Shown: one piece after another, positions 1 to 9,181 of the stretch
How positions within the stretch are numbered: the stretch's first letter is position 1
How the letters are laid out: the number at the start of each line of letters is the position of its first letter
Assembly (NCBI RefSeq): GCF_000383415.1
Contig: NZ_KB911255.1
Coordinates: 101,001 to 165,000, forward strand
Direction: 5' to 3'
Length of the DNA: 64,000 nucleotides
Source of the DNA: Hyphomicrobium zavarzinii ATCC 27496
Lineage (GTDB): Bacteria > Pseudomonadota > Alphaproteobacteria > Rhizobiales > Hyphomicrobiaceae
Made by a program: the position numbers and the translations under genes
The notes under the pieces: generated by a model
What the model was told of the DNA's origin: nothing
Seen by the model: the letters and a program-made list of their open reading frames with translations, nothing else
Database searches by the model: none

Positions 1-140
1 GCGATGGCGTCAACCTTCGATACGACGCCGACGTTCTGCCCGGTTTCGTCAATAAGCCGTACTTCACGCGCCCGGATCGCATCATTGATCTTCGGACCGG
101 TCGGCTCGCGCTCGGAAGCGCCTCGCATAGGCTTGCGGAT
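1..140 (-). CDS. infC: Translation initiation factor IF-3, N-terminal part (cut by window edge)
   Basis: The minus strand encodes the start of IF-3, the factor that keeps 30S subunits apart and checks start codons. The visible residues include PKINDAIRAREVRLIDETGQ followed by NVGVV, the usual IF-3 N-domain pattern. The gene runs off the left edge. Two starts are possible in frame: ATG at 128 and ATC at 140. A Shine-Dalgarno GGAGA (complement of 147-151) lies 6 nt before the ATC but 18 nt before the ATG, so I chose ATC. A non-canonical start is known for E. coli infC (AUU), where it lets IF-3 repress its own translation. Confidence 0.82.
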   Translation of the reverse strand, partial: MRKPMRGASEREPTGPKINDAIRAREVRLIDETGQNVGVVSKVDAI

Positions 141-146
141 GTTAAG

Positions 147-151
147 TCTCC
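147..151 (-). promoter_or_regulatory. Ribosome binding site that decides the infC start
   Basis: GGAGA on the minus strand, 6 nt from ATC (140-138) and 18 nt from the downstream in-frame ATG (128-126). The spacing favours initiation at ATC. Confidence 0.55.
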
Positions 152-344
152 ATCAGTGGTTTCAGTTCAATCGGCAATAGCTACGGCACCTTCAATCAGA
201 AAACAACGGCCTCGCCCCGCAATTTGGGTGGCCGTTCTGCCGTGGACTGCCGAACTATCCGGGCGGAGAATTGAGAAGAACCGGCCGCAAGTCAAGCTGC
301 GATGGGTTTATGCAACGCAGAGCCATGGGGATGAGTTAAGGAAT

Positions 345-1538
345 TTACTTATACGACGCCCGAAGTTGGGTGCCGAGCAGGCGGTCGTAAACGTCGAGCG
401 TGTCTAGGCGCATACTTTCCAGGCTGAAGTTCTGGAGCACCCGGTTGCGGGCCCGGCCAGCCAGGGCGGCGCGGGCGTCCGGGGTCAGGCTCAGGGCTTC
501 CGCCATGGCGGCGGCCAGTTTTGAGGCATCGCCCGGGGGCACCAGCCAGCCGGTCGCCTCTTCAGCTTTGAATTTGGGAGGGGCGGCCACGGTTTCCGGG
601 GGGGCGCCGATATCCGTCGCGATGACGGGGCAGCCCATGACCTGCGCCTCCGTGGCCACCCGCCCGAAGGCTTCCGGCTCGACGGATGCGACGATGGCGA
701 GGTGGGAGACGGCCAGGGCCGCCGCCACGTCTTCCACGTGGCCCGGCAGGATGATGTTGTCCTCGAGGCCCGCGGCCCTGATCTCGGATTCGAGGCGCTG
801 GCGGTAGGAGTCGCGGCCCTGGGCATCGCCCGCCAGCACGATCAGGGTGTTGCCGAGCCGGTTATCGGCCTTGAGGAGGCGGGCGGCCTCGATCACCGTG
901 CTCTGCCCTTTCCACGCGGTCAGTCGCGCCGGCTGCAGGACGATCCTGGTGCCGGGCGCTGCGCGCCAGCGGGCTCTGAGGGCGGCCTTGCGCTCCTCCG
1001 AGATGACTGCGGGATCGAATTTGCTGCCGTCGACGCCGCGATAGATCACGCGGATGCGGTCCGAGGGCGTCCCGTAACGCTCCTCGATCAGCCGCTTTGT
1101 GTACTGAGAGTTGGCGATGACGGTGTCGCCCTTGGCCATGATGGCGTTGTAGGCCTTCTTGAGGCGCGTCTTCTCATTGTAGGCGCCGTGATAGGTGGTG
1201 ACGAACGGCTTTCCGGCGCGGCGCGCGGCCAGCATTGCGCTCCAGGCCGGTGCGCGGCTGCGGGCGTGGACGAGATCGACACCCTCGTTTTCGATCATCT
1301 GGCGGATGACATGTGCGTTCCAGAGGATGCGCGCGGGGTTCTTGGTGGCGGCGGCGAAGGGTACGAACTCTCCGCCCGTCGCGGTGATGCGTGGAGCGAG
1401 GCGGCCTCCCTCCGACAGCACGAGGGCGCGCCCACCCGCGCGGACGATGGCGTCGGCGATCTCGACCGCGGACAGCTCCGCGCCGCCGGTGTCGAGCTCC
1501 GGGATGATCTGCAGTATGGTGGGGCGCGTGAGGGCCAA
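345..1538 (-). CDS. GT-B glycosyltransferase, family 4 type
   Basis: A 397-residue cytoplasmic glycosyltransferase, likely adding a sugar to a lipid-linked polysaccharide intermediate. The N-terminus has the GT4-like QIIPELDTGGAE; the C-terminal half has PARLTAWKGQ and the nucleotide-sugar-binding EPEAFGRVATEA, an E-x7-E motif. I chose a TTG start at 1538 because a GGAGG (complement of 1545-1549) sits 6 nt upstream; a GTG at 1577 would add 13 poorly conserved residues. It lies downstream of the flippase and ligase on the same strand but is separated from them by a gene on the other strand, so it may have its own promoter. The sugar specificity cannot be read from sequence. Confidence 0.86.
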   Translation of the reverse strand: MALTRPTILQIIPELDTGGAELSAVEIADAIVRAGGRALVLSEGGRLAPRITATGGEFVPFAAATKNPARILWNAHVIRQMIENEGVDLVHARSRAPAWSAMLAARRAGKPFVTTYHGAYNEKTRLKKAYNAIMAKGDTVIANSQYTKRLIEERYGTPSDRIRVIYRGVDGSKFDPAVISEERKAALRARWRAAPGTRIVLQPARLTAWKGQSTVIEAARLLKADNRLGNTLIVLAGDAQGRDSYRQRLESEIRAAGLEDNIILPGHVEDVAAALAVSHLAIVASVEPEAFGRVATEAQVMGCPVIATDIGAPPETVAAPPKFKAEEATGWLVPPGDASKLAAAMAEALSLTPDARAALAGRARNRVLQNFSLESMRLDTLDVYDRLLGTQLRASYK

Positions 1539-1607
1539 GTCCGGCCTCCGATCGTTAGCACGTCGATTACACAGCACTTAGATAGCAGGGCACGGGGGTT
1601 TCATAGG

Positions 1608-2405
1608 ATGAGCGCGAGCGATCCGCAATTCATCACAGTCGGCAGCGGTTCGGACGCGCGCAAGATTGCCTATCTATCCCAGGCGCCGGCCCAGGAAGGC
1701 GGGCCGGGTCTGCTTTGGTTGATCGGGCTCAAATCCGACATGATGTCGACGAAGGCCGAGGCGCTGGCGGCGTGGACGGCGGCGCGCGGGCTCGGCTTCA
1801 CGCGGTTCGACTATTCCGGGCACGGCCGCTCGGGCGGCGCGTTCGAGGACGCCACGCTCAGCGACTGGCTGGAAGAGGCCGCGGCCGTTTTCCAGCAGGT
1901 GACGCGCGGGCCGCAGATCCTGGTTGGATCGAGCACGGGGGCGCACCTGGCGCTCATTCTGCTGCGGCACTTGATGGCGACTGCGCCCGAGGAGGCGCAG
2001 CGCGTGCCCGGCCTCGTATTGATCGCGCCCGCCTGGGATCTCACCGAGGCGCTGATGTGGAACGAGTTCTCGGAGGAAATCCGCCGCGAGATCATGGAGA
2101 AGGGAAAGTGGGTGCGCGCTTCGGACTATGATCCGGCCGGCTACCCCATCACCAAGCGTTTCATCGAGGACGGGCGACGGCATCTGATCAAGGGCGCGGG
2201 GTTCGATCCGGGGCGGCCGGTGCTCGTGCTGCAGGGGGGCGAGGACCGCGATGTGCCGATTGCGCACGCGCGTGAGCTCAAGTCCGTTCTGGCCGGAGAC
2301 TGGGTGCGGATTACGGAGGTCGCGGATGGCGAGCACCGCATGTCGCGCCCGCAAGACCTCGAGAAGCTCTACGGGCTTATCGAGACGCTGGTTCCGGGCG
2401 CTTGA
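1608..2405 (+). CDS. Alpha/beta hydrolase, ABHD10-like
   Basis: A 265-residue serine hydrolase. The nucleophile elbow is VGSSTGAHLAL, followed by the acid in GGEDRDVP and the histidine in DGEHRMS, in the expected order. The N-terminal stretch with LIGLKSDMMSTKA and FDYSGHGRSGG resembles the eukaryotic ABHD10 thioesterase/esterase group. No signal peptide is seen, so it is probably cytoplasmic. It is transcribed divergently from the glycosyltransferase with 69 bp between starts, and its last 29 bp overlap the 3' end of the convergent flippase gene. Its substrate is unknown; acyl-thioester or ester cleavage is inferred from the family. Confidence 0.85.
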   Translation: MSASDPQFITVGSGSDARKIAYLSQAPAQEGGPGLLWLIGLKSDMMSTKAEALAAWTAARGLGFTRFDYSGHGRSGGAFEDATLSDWLEEAAAVFQQVTRGPQILVGSSTGAHLALILLRHLMATAPEEAQRVPGLVLIAPAWDLTEALMWNEFSEEIRREIMEKGKWVRASDYDPAGYPITKRFIEDGRRHLIKGAGFDPGRPVLVLQGGEDRDVPIAHARELKSVLAGDWVRITEVADGEHRMSRPQDLEKLYGLIETLVPGA

Positions 2406-3753
2406 TGTTCGCCAGGATGAACAGGTTCAAGCCTTCGAGGCGGCGTGCTGCGTACCAGTTGAAGGCGGATGCGGCCACGACCGAGGTCGCAGTCGCGACG
2501 GCGGCTCCGGCTACGCTCCACAGCGGGATCAGGATCAGGTTCAGCGTCACGCAGATGACGGCGGCGAGGCCGATGGAGATCGCGCTCGCGCGCTGATGGC
2601 CCAGCATGTTGAGGATGGTGTCGGCCGGCCCCGTGGCCGCCTTGGCGAGAATGCCGACAGCGAGGATGAACATCAGCGGATAGGCGTCCGTGAAGCCTTG
2701 GCCGAACTGCGCAAGCACGGGATAGCCCACCAGCAGGATGCCGAGGGTGACGGCGGCCGAGGGTATGAACGTCCAGCGGACGGAATTGCGCACCAGCTCC
2801 CGCACCTGAGCGTTATCTCCCAGGGCGTGGGCGGCCGCGATGCGGCCCGCGTAGGCCGATCCCACGGCGTAGTGCACGAACAGCGCGAGGCCGGCCGTCT
2901 TGGCTGCGGCGTAGTAGATGCCGATCTCGCCGGAGGGGCGGAAGAGATTGAGCATGAGGACATCTGCGTTCTGGATCACCAGATCGCAGATGCTTCCCGC
3001 CAGCAGAGGCAGCGAAATCTTGAGCCAGGTGGAGAAGGCATAGGCCGGCTGCGTCGCGGGTACGGACTTCTCGACGCGCCGCTCCAGCAGGACGGTCTGC
3101 AGGACGGCCGCAAACAGGGTCGCGGCGAGCGCGATGGTCATGCCGGTCACGGCGTTGGCGGCATAGCCCAGCATGGAGACGACGAGCACAAGCGTCAGCA
3201 GCATCAGGGGGCGCGCGATGTAGGGCGGGCCGATGGCTTCAATGGTCCAGCCCTGGCCGCGGCCGAGGCCATCCTGCACATCGGTCAAGGCGTAGAGCGG
3301 GAGGCAGAGAAGGGCGAGCGCCATTGGCACGGCAAGCGCTGTGCCGCTTTCGGTGCTCGAAATCCAGAGTGCAGCAAGGCCGACACCTGCAATGGCGGCG
3401 GCGGACGCAATGGCGACGAGGCGCCCGCCATTCAATAGGCCGCGGAAAGACGCGTAGTCCTGGTTTGCCTGATACTGCGGGGCAAGCCGCATCATGGCGA
3501 CGTTGAAGCCCAAGTGCGAGATGCCGCCGACGACGAGGACGCACGTCCAGGCCGATACGTAGAGGCCGTATTCGGAGGCGCCCATCCAGCGCGCGAGAAC
3601 GACCTGCGTGGCGAACAGGAGTGCGGCGCTCGCGGCGCGAATGGCGAAGACGCCGATTGCGTTCCAGCTCGCGGCGTGTTTGGCGCGGCTGTTCCACAGC
3701 TCGTTGAGCGTAGTCTTCAAGAGGGTCAGCGGCTCGCCGCGGGCTTCAATCAT
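2377..3753 (-). CDS. Polysaccharide flippase (Wzx/MATE-like membrane protein)
   Basis: A 458-residue multi-pass membrane protein with about 12-14 hydrophobic segments, for example near residues 35-55, 75-95 and 150-175. It has the oligosaccharide-flippase hallmark of many alternating Gly/Ala-rich helices (ARWMGASEYGLYVSA near the first loop). It probably moves undecaprenyl-linked repeat units across the inner membrane. I took the internal ATG at 3753, which overlaps the stop of the upstream ligase gene by 8 bp as expected for translational coupling; a longer in-frame start at 3798 would lie inside that gene. The 3' end overlaps the hydrolase on the other strand. Confidence 0.85.
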   Translation of the reverse strand: MIEARGEPLTLLKTTLNELWNSRAKHAASWNAIGVFAIRAASAALLFATQVVLARWMGASEYGLYVSAWTCVLVVGGISHLGFNVAMMRLAPQYQANQDYASFRGLLNGGRLVAIASAAAIAGVGLAALWISSTESGTALAVPMALALLCLPLYALTDVQDGLGRGQGWTIEAIGPPYIARPLMLLTLVLVVSMLGYAANAVTGMTIALAATLFAAVLQTVLLERRVEKSVPATQPAYAFSTWLKISLPLLAGSICDLVIQNADVLMLNLFRPSGEIGIYYAAAKTAGLALFVHYAVGSAYAGRIAAAHALGDNAQVRELVRNSVRWTFIPSAAVTLGILLVGYPVLAQFGQGFTDAYPLMFILAVGILAKAATGPADTILNMLGHQRASAISIGLAAVICVTLNLILIPLWSVAGAAVATATSVVAASAFNWYAARRLEGLNLFILANIKRPEPASR

Positions 3754-5062
3754 GGCGTCGCCTCTCCTGGCTCGGCGCGGGCGGCTCAGCATCGACAAGA
3801 CCCCAGATGAGGGCCATCAGGATGAAGAAATGACGCCAGTGGTCGGTATCGATTACGAAGCCCTCGAACACCACGCCCGCAAAGGAAGCGGTGGCGATGA
3901 TGAGGGGGCCTTGCAGCGCGTTTCTCCTCCGGAGCCCATAGAAGCCCGCGGCCAGCGTTCCGAACACAGAGACGGCGTAGAGCGTGCCGCCGATCCAGCC
4001 GGCATTCATGAATTGGCTGAGGTAGACGTTGTGCGCTTCTTCGTGGTGATAGGTGTCACGGAACGTATGCGTACCTATGCCGAAGGGGTTCTCGAGGATG
4101 AGGCCTACGGCCTTAGCCTGTCCGCCGAAGCGTCCTTCGGGTCCCACGTCGTAGGACTGGTCCAGGCTGGCGCGCTCCTGGAATAGACCCTGGACCGCTT
4201 CGAGCTGGAGCGCGGCGCCGAGCACGGCGATCAGCGTTCCGGTGCCGATGGCGGCGACGATCGCGAGGCGGCGAAAATCCGATGCGCGCCGCGTGGTGAC
4301 GAGGGCCAGCCACACGGCGACCAGCAGCGAGAGCGCGGTCGAGATCCATGCGCCGCGCGAGAACGTGAGGAGAAGCGCAAGGCAGAGCGGCAGGCAGACG
4401 GCGGCGGCGATGACTGCATTGCGGATGGGCTCGCGCAATGTGGCCCAGGCTGTTGCCACGATGGCAGGCGCGAGCGCGGCGCCGAGCACGTTCGGGTCCT
4501 TGAAGGTGCCGCGTGCGCGCCCGTAGTTCGTGAAGAGGTCGTAGGCGGACGGGATGATGCGGAAATAGCCCGCGAAGGCGGCCGCGGCCGCGAGCAGGCA
4601 TCCGATGATGTAGAAAATCATGATGAGCCGGAAGCGCGGCTCCGGATCCTGCGCGATGTATCCGGCGAGAACGAAAGCGCCGAGCGCAAGGAACAGCGTC
4701 ACCACCTGATGCGTGATGGCGGTTCCCATGTTGGTGGAGACCGAGCAGGCGGCAAGGCCGAGCGCGACGAAGATCATCCACATCACGACATTCAGGATCG
4801 CGAGGTTGCCGAAGCGGATGACGCCGAGCATCGGCAGGCCGACGATGACGGCCGCCATCAGGATGTCGGCGACGGCCGGTTCCGAGAAGACGATCGAGCT
4901 CGTTCCCAACGCAGCGGCCACGGCAATGCCGGCGAGCAGGCTGGCGGAGATGGTCCACGCAGCGCTGCCGTCAACGGGGCGATGGAGGCGTGCGGGTGCC
5001 CGGCGTCTGCCGGCCCGCCCGTCGCCCGCCTCTGCGGATGGAAATGAGATGCTGGACGCCAC
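3746..5062 (-). CDS. O-antigen ligase/polymerase family membrane protein
   Basis: A 438-residue protein with about 10-12 predicted membrane helices and one large periplasmic loop near residues 290-350. That loop contains NPFGIGTHTFRDTYHHEEAH, the type of His/Arg-rich segment seen in Wzy_C/WaaL proteins (O-antigen ligase superfamily). It starts with GTG, 2 nt after the stop of the sugar transferase gene, and its 3' end overlaps the flippase gene, so the three form one operon. From context it could be the polymerase of an exopolysaccharide or the ligase of LPS O-antigen; sequence alone does not separate these. Confidence 0.85.
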   Translation of the reverse strand: MASSISFPSAEAGDGRAGRRRAPARLHRPVDGSAAWTISASLLAGIAVAAALGTSSIVFSEPAVADILMAAVIVGLPMLGVIRFGNLAILNVVMWMIFVALGLAACSVSTNMGTAITHQVVTLFLALGAFVLAGYIAQDPEPRFRLIMIFYIIGCLLAAAAAFAGYFRIIPSAYDLFTNYGRARGTFKDPNVLGAALAPAIVATAWATLREPIRNAVIAAAVCLPLCLALLLTFSRGAWISTALSLLVAVWLALVTTRRASDFRRLAIVAAIGTGTLIAVLGAALQLEAVQGLFQERASLDQSYDVGPEGRFGGQAKAVGLILENPFGIGTHTFRDTYHHEEAHNVYLSQFMNAGWIGGTLYAVSVFGTLAAGFYGLRRRNALQGPLIIATASFAGVVFEGFVIDTDHWRHFFILMALIWGLVDAEPPAPSQERRRHD

Positions 5063-5064
5063 GG

Positions 5065-6594
5065 TCAGTACGCGTTCTTTCCGGTCATCAGCGCGAACGG
5101 CGTGACGGCGATGATGTAGAGGTCGAACAGCAGCGACCAGTTGTCGATGTAGTAGAGATCGGCCTCCACGCGCCGCTGGATCTTCTCATGTGTGTCGGTC
5201 TCGCCGCGCCAGCCGTTGATCTGCGCCCATCCGGTCACGCCCGGCTTCATGCGATGGCGTGCGAAGTATTCGCCAACCACGGTCTGGTAGAGGTCGGAGC
5301 TGGCCTTGGCCTCGGTGGCGTGCGGGCGGGGGCCCACGAGCGACATCTGGCCTTTGATGACGTTCAGAAGCTGCGGAAGCTCGTCTAGGCTCGTCTTGCG
5401 GATGAAGCGGCCGACGGGCGTCACGCGCGGATCGTCCTTGGTGACGAGCTTGCTCGCGGTGGCGTCCGTCTTGTCGGTGTACATCGAGCGGAACTTGTAG
5501 ACCTCGATCAGCTCGTTGTTGAAGCCGTAGCGGCGCTGCTTGAAGAGGATCGGGCCCTTGCTGTCGAGCCGGATGGCAAGCGCGACGAGCGCCATCACCG
5601 GGGCTGCCAGCAGGAACAGCAGCGTGCCGAGCACGCGGTCCTCGATGTTCTTGATCACGCGATCCCAGTCGGTCAGCGGGCGGTCCATCAGCGCGAGCAT
5701 GGGCACGCGACCGATATAGGAGTACGCACGCGAGCTTAGGCGCAGCTTGGAGCTCAAGGCGGAGATGCGGATGTCGACCGGCAGCGTGAAGAGAAGCTGC
5801 AGGATCTGCATCAAGCGGTTCTCGGCCGTCATGGGGACGGTGACGATCATCAGATCGACGCCAGCGTTTCGGCAGAAGGCCGGAAGCTGATCGAAGGTGC
5901 CGAGCTTGGGATAGCCCTTGATGCTGTCGGCCGAGCGCTCATCCGCGCGATCGTCGAATACGCCGAGGATCGAGACTTCCTTCCGGTTGTCGTCCATCAA
6001 GGTGGAGATGAGCGTTTCCGCGTCGGGGCCTCCGCCGATGATCACGGTGCGGCGTACGAGCCGCCCGGCGTCGGTGAGGTTTTCCAGAACGCTGGCGAGC
6101 GGGAAGCGGAGGGCGGCGATGAGTGCGATCGCAGACATGAGCCACACGGTTCCCGTCAGCGGCTCGAAGGGCGAGAAGCCAATCAGGTAGCCCGCACCTG
6201 CAGCCACGCAAAACACGGTGACTGTGCTTTTTACGATTTTTCCGATCTGCTCCGTCGGCAGGCGAAGGGCCTGGATCGAGTAGGACCAGTTGCGGCGCAG
6301 CTCCAGCGTGGTGGCGAGCGCGATCAGAGCGATCCAGGTGAGGCTCGCGAGATGTGATGCCGCACTAGCGTCTGCGAACCGGAATGCGAGGAGACCGGTT
6401 GCGACGAGAATGAAGGCGTCGGCCAGGCTTGTCGCGAACAGCAGCTTCGGCCGCGAGATGCTGCGGCGCTTGTCGCTGAAGGCGTTGTCGATGACGCGGG
6501 CGACGCCCTTTATTGCCTGCTCCAGACCGGAGCGGGCACGGGGCCTCGCGGATGACGAAAGATCGTCTGGTTCATCGTGAGAAAGGATAGCCAT
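5065..6594 (-). CDS. Undecaprenyl-phosphate sugar phosphotransferase (polyprenyl glycosylphosphotransferase)
   Basis: The initiating enzyme of the cluster: it moves a sugar-1-phosphate from a UDP-sugar to undecaprenyl phosphate. The 509 residues comprise an N-terminal region of four to five membrane helices (about 50-170), a central Rossmann-like domain with [10 protein letters not shown], and a C-terminal bacterial sugar transferase domain (about 310-509) with [28 protein letters not shown] and [12 protein letters not shown]. This is the WcaJ/WbaP/ExoY-type layout. I chose the ATG at 6594; a TTG at 6630 would add 12 residues. It is first in a three-gene operon. Glucose or galactose specificity cannot be told. 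Confidence 0.9.
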   Translation of the reverse strand: MAILSHDEPDDLSSSARPRARSGLEQAIKGVARVIDNAFSDKRRSISRPKLLFATSLADAFILVATGLLAFRFADASAASHLASLTWIALIALATTLELRRNWSYSIQALRLPTEQIGKIVKSTVTVFCVAAGAGYLIGFSPFEPLTGTVWLMSAIALIAALRFPLASVLENLTDAGRLVRRTVIIGGGPDAETLISTLMDDNRKEVSILGVFDDRADERSADSIKGYPKLGTFDQLPAFCRNAGVDLMIVTVPMTAENRLMQILQLLFTLPVDIRISALSSKLRLSSRAYSYIGRVPMLALMDRPLTDWDRVIKNIEDRVLGTLLFLLAAPVMALVALAIRLDSKGPILFKQRRYGFNNELIEVYKFRSMYTDKTDATASKLVTKDDPRVTPVGRFIRKTSLDELPQLLNVIKGQMSLVGPRPHATEAKASSDLYQTVVGEYFARHRMKPGVTGWAQINGWRGETDTHEKIQRRVEADLYYIDNWSLLFDLYIIAVTPFALMTGKNAY

Positions 6595-6820
6595 GGTCGC
6601 ACGTCCGCTTACGCAAAACTCTGGCGTCAACCATGAGCAAGGTTCGTCTCAAACCCGTAAAATTATTCCGGATCGGAGTGCGGCAGGGGCGGTTGCGGGC
6701 GTAACTCGGAAGTAATGGTTAGGAAAGTCTTGCGGACCGTTTCGGAGTGGGCGAGCGCGTTGCGCAGGCACGGCTTCGCCATGACGCCCGAGCGAGGGAG
6801 ACACCGGCTTTTGATGCCGC

Positions 6821-8173
6821 TCAGAGGCGCGAAGCGTCCAGGGCCGCAGAGGGCTTGATGCCGAGGCGGCTTTCGAGTGCCGCTTCGATGGCTGCGGGAC
6901 CGGCCTTGGCGGCGACGGACTCGGGCACCACCCACGCGCGCCATGTGCTGGTGGCGAACACCTTGTCACAGACGAGTGTGCCACCGGAAACTCGGCAGGA
7001 GTGATCGGCCTCCAGCGTCAGCGGCTGGCGGCGGTCGTGACGCATGATCCGGAGATCGATGGGCTGGATCGACGCGGCGCGCGTCTTAAGGTCCACATCG
7101 CGAAACACGCAGGCGAGGTGCTGGTTGCACGCGGCCGCGCGGCGGCCGAGCGTGTTGGCCGGGCCGAGCGCCTGGCCGCGCGCCAAGGTGAGCGAACCGC
7201 GGCTGGTGCCGGAGCTCACCCAGCAGGTGGGGCCGGAGCAGATGACGGGATCGGCCGTCTTCTTTCCGAAACGGCGGATGCCGTTGGTGCCGGAATCCAT
7301 GACCAGGAGAATTGTAACGCGCGTGGCCGGCGCGGGGGCCGTGACGACATCGGTGTGGGGCGGCTCCGGCTTTGCGGGTGCCGCGATGACGGGAGCTGCG
7401 GGCGCGCCGAGACCCATGGGGGCTCTCTCCGTGAGCTGCTTGCGCTCGGCTCGTTGCTGCTGGAGCTTCAGAAGCTTCTCAGTCAGGCGAGTGTGCTCAG
7501 CCTCCCGTTCGGCCGCGAGACGTTTCTGCCGTTCCTCGGCAATACGTTTTTCTTCAGCGAGACGCTGCTCTTCCGCTACGCGGCGAGCTTCCTCGGCACG
7601 CTTCTGTTCGGCGACGCGTTTTTCCTCCGCGAGACGCTGCTCCTCAGCGAGGCGGCTGGCCTCCTCGGCGCGCTTCTCCTCGGCGATGCGTTTTTCCTCG
7701 GCGAGACGCTGCTCCTCAGCGAGGCGGCGGGCCTCCTCGGCGCGCTTCTCCTCGGCGATGCGTTTTTCCTCCGCGAGGCGCTGCTCCTCCGCGACGCGGC
7801 GGGCCTCCTCTGCGCGTTTCTCCTCGGCGATGCGTTTTTCCTCCGTGAGGCGCTGCTCCTCAGCGATGCGGCGCTCTTCCTCCAGCCGCGCCTCGCGAGC
7901 TTCCTCTTCGGCGCGCGCCTTGTCGGCGGCGGCCTTGCGCTCCTCCGCTTCGGCGCGGGCGCGTTTCAGCATCTCGGCTTCCTCGGCCGTCTGGCGCCGG
8001 GCGTCCTCAGCCTTTCGTTTGGCCGTTCTCTTCGCCTCCTCCTTCTCGGCGCCTCCGGCGAACCTTTCAGCGAGCGCGTGGGCGGCCTTGTCGTCGGCCG
8101 CCGAGATCTCGGCTCCGAGGAAGCACGCCCCAACCATCATCGCCAAGAGCGGAAAGCGTCCTCGACCTGTCAT
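6821..8173 (-). CDS. Exported coiled-coil protein with 24-residue repeats and a Cys-rich C-terminal domain
   Basis: A 450-residue protein. It has a signal peptide (about residues 1-25, ending ISA-ADD), then a highly charged Glu/Arg/Lys/Ala helix (about 40-240) built from near-identical 24-residue units such as AEEQRLAEEKRIAEEKRAEE, and then a Pro-rich linker. A C-terminal domain (about 285-450) holds six cysteines in three pairs (VICSGPTCW, AACNQHLAC, HSCRVSGGTLVC). The layout is TolA-like: a long periplasmic stalk with a disulfide-bonded head. I do not recognise the head domain. It has no operon partner. Function unknown; an envelope or invasion-associated role would be guesswork. Confidence 0.75.
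   Translation of the reverse strand: MTGRGRFPLLAMMVGACFLGAEISAADDKAAHALAERFAGGAEKEEAKRTAKRKAEDARRQTAEEAEMLKRARAEAEERKAAADKARAEEEAREARLEEERRIAEEQRLTEEKRIAEEKRAEEARRVAEEQRLAEEKRIAEEKRAEEARRLAEEQRLAEEKRIAEEKRAEEASRLAEEQRLAEEKRVAEQKRAEEARRVAEEQRLAEEKRIAEERQKRLAAEREAEHTRLTEKLLKLQQQRAERKQLTERAPMGLGAPAAPVIAAPAKPEPPHTDVVTAPAPATRVTILLVMDSGTNGIRRFGKKTADPVICSGPTCWVSSGTSRGSLTLARGQALGPANTLGRRAAACNQHLACVFRDVDLKTRAASIQPIDLRIMRHDRRQPLTLEADHSCRVSGGTLVCDKVFATSTWRAWVVPESVAAKAGPAAIEAALESRLGIKPSAALDASRL
7545..7875 (-). repeat. Tandem 72-bp coding repeats
   Basis: About four and a half 72-bp units inside the coiled-coil gene. A shared stretch beginning gcgtttttcctc recurs at about 7617, 7688, 7760 and 7832. They encode the 24-residue helical units and can expand or shrink by slippage without changing frame. 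Confidence 0.85.
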
Positions 8174-8308
8174 GGAGCGACCTGCATCGGTAAAAAATCA
8201 CAAATACCAATTGGCTCGAGCCGGACGTTTCCGTGCTCAAACGATATGACTGATCATTCACCGCGATTTCGGCAACAAAGAGGATGGAGCGTGACGGCTT
8301 CGCGCCGC

Positions 8309-9181
8309 TTATCCCTCAGTACCGGCGAGAATGCCGGCAATTCCCTCCCGGTAGGTGGGGAATGCGAGCGTCACGCCAAGGTCGTCGTGCAGGCGCCGGT
8401 TCCGGACGCGCCGGTTGTCGGCATAGAAGCTGCGCGCCATCGGAGAGAGGTCGGCGGTCTCGAACGGGATTTCCGGGGGAGCTTCGACGCCCATCAGGCG
8501 GGCGGCCAGCAGGATTACATCCTGTGAGGGGGAGGGCTCGTCGTCGGTGACATTGTAGACGCTTTCGCGGCCCGCGCCGTTGGCGGCGGCGGCGAGGACG
8601 GTGGCGATGTCCTCCACGTGGATGCGATTGAACACCTGGTTCGGCTTCACGATGCGGCGCGCGGTGCCGTCGCGCAGGTCGTCCACCACGCTGCGGCCGG
8701 GACCGTAGATGCCGCCAAGGCGAAACACCTGCACGCGCTTGCCGCTGACCTCCCCGAATGCCAGCCAGCCGTTCTCCGCTTCGAGGCGGCGGCGGGTGCG
8801 CTCGGCCCTCGGTTGTGGCGTCGTCGTCTCGTCGATCCATTGGCCGTCCGAGTTGCCGTAGACGCCGATGGTCGACAGGTAGCCGATCCAGCGCAGGTTG
8901 GCGGCGCGGACGAGGTCGTCTCCGTGGAGGCGCAGGACCGGATCGCCCTGCTCGTCGGGGCTCGCGGAGATCAGGACGTGGGTGGCGGATTCGAGAGACG
9001 CGGTGGCTTGCGGCGCCGCCGTCAGGCCATCGAACAGGATGGCCTCGTATCCGAACGACGCGATGCGGGCCACGCCCTCCGGCGTGCGGGCGGTTCCCGC
9101 GATGGTCCATCCGGCAGTTGCGAGACGGCGCGCGAGGGCTTCGGCGCTATAGCCGAGGCCGAAGCAGAAGAGCTTGGTCAT
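8309..9181 (-). CDS. NAD(P)-dependent SDR/epimerase-like protein
   Basis: A 290-residue Rossmann-fold protein of the extended-SDR type, resembling the YeeZ group. The N-terminus LFCFGLGYSAEALARRL is the dinucleotide-binding loop. Further on are YLSTIGVYGNSDG and FRLGGIYGPGRS, typical of atypical SDRs where the YxxxK motif is degenerate. The ATG at 9181 overlaps the queG stop by 4 bp (ATGA), which fixes the start and shows translational coupling with queG. The substrate is unknown. Confidence 0.82.
   Translation of the reverse strand: MTKLFCFGLGYSAEALARRLATAGWTIAGTARTPEGVARIASFGYEAILFDGLTAAPQATASLESATHVLISASPDEQGDPVLRLHGDDLVRAANLRWIGYLSTIGVYGNSDGQWIDETTTPQPRAERTRRRLEAENGWLAFGEVSGKRVQVFRLGGIYGPGRSVVDDLRDGTARRIVKPNQVFNRIHVEDIATVLAAAANGAGRESVYNVTDDEPSPSQDVILLAARLMGVEAPPEIPFETADLSPMARSFYADNRRVRNRRLHDDLGVTLAFPTYREGIAGILAGTEG

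Noticed and set aside
702..1607. Long open frame upstream of the hydrolase giving a 567-residue protein
   Set aside because: The first 302 codons are antisense to the glycosyltransferase and resemble no protein; the ATG at 1608 begins the recognisable hydrolase.
7545..7875. Tandem repeats as a CRISPR array
   Set aside because: The 72-bp units are contiguous, without spacers, and encode a continuous helical protein.
7001..8527. Long plus-strand frames antisense to the coiled-coil gene
   Set aside because: They are mirror translations of the charged repeats and GC-rich codons; no domain or ribosome site.
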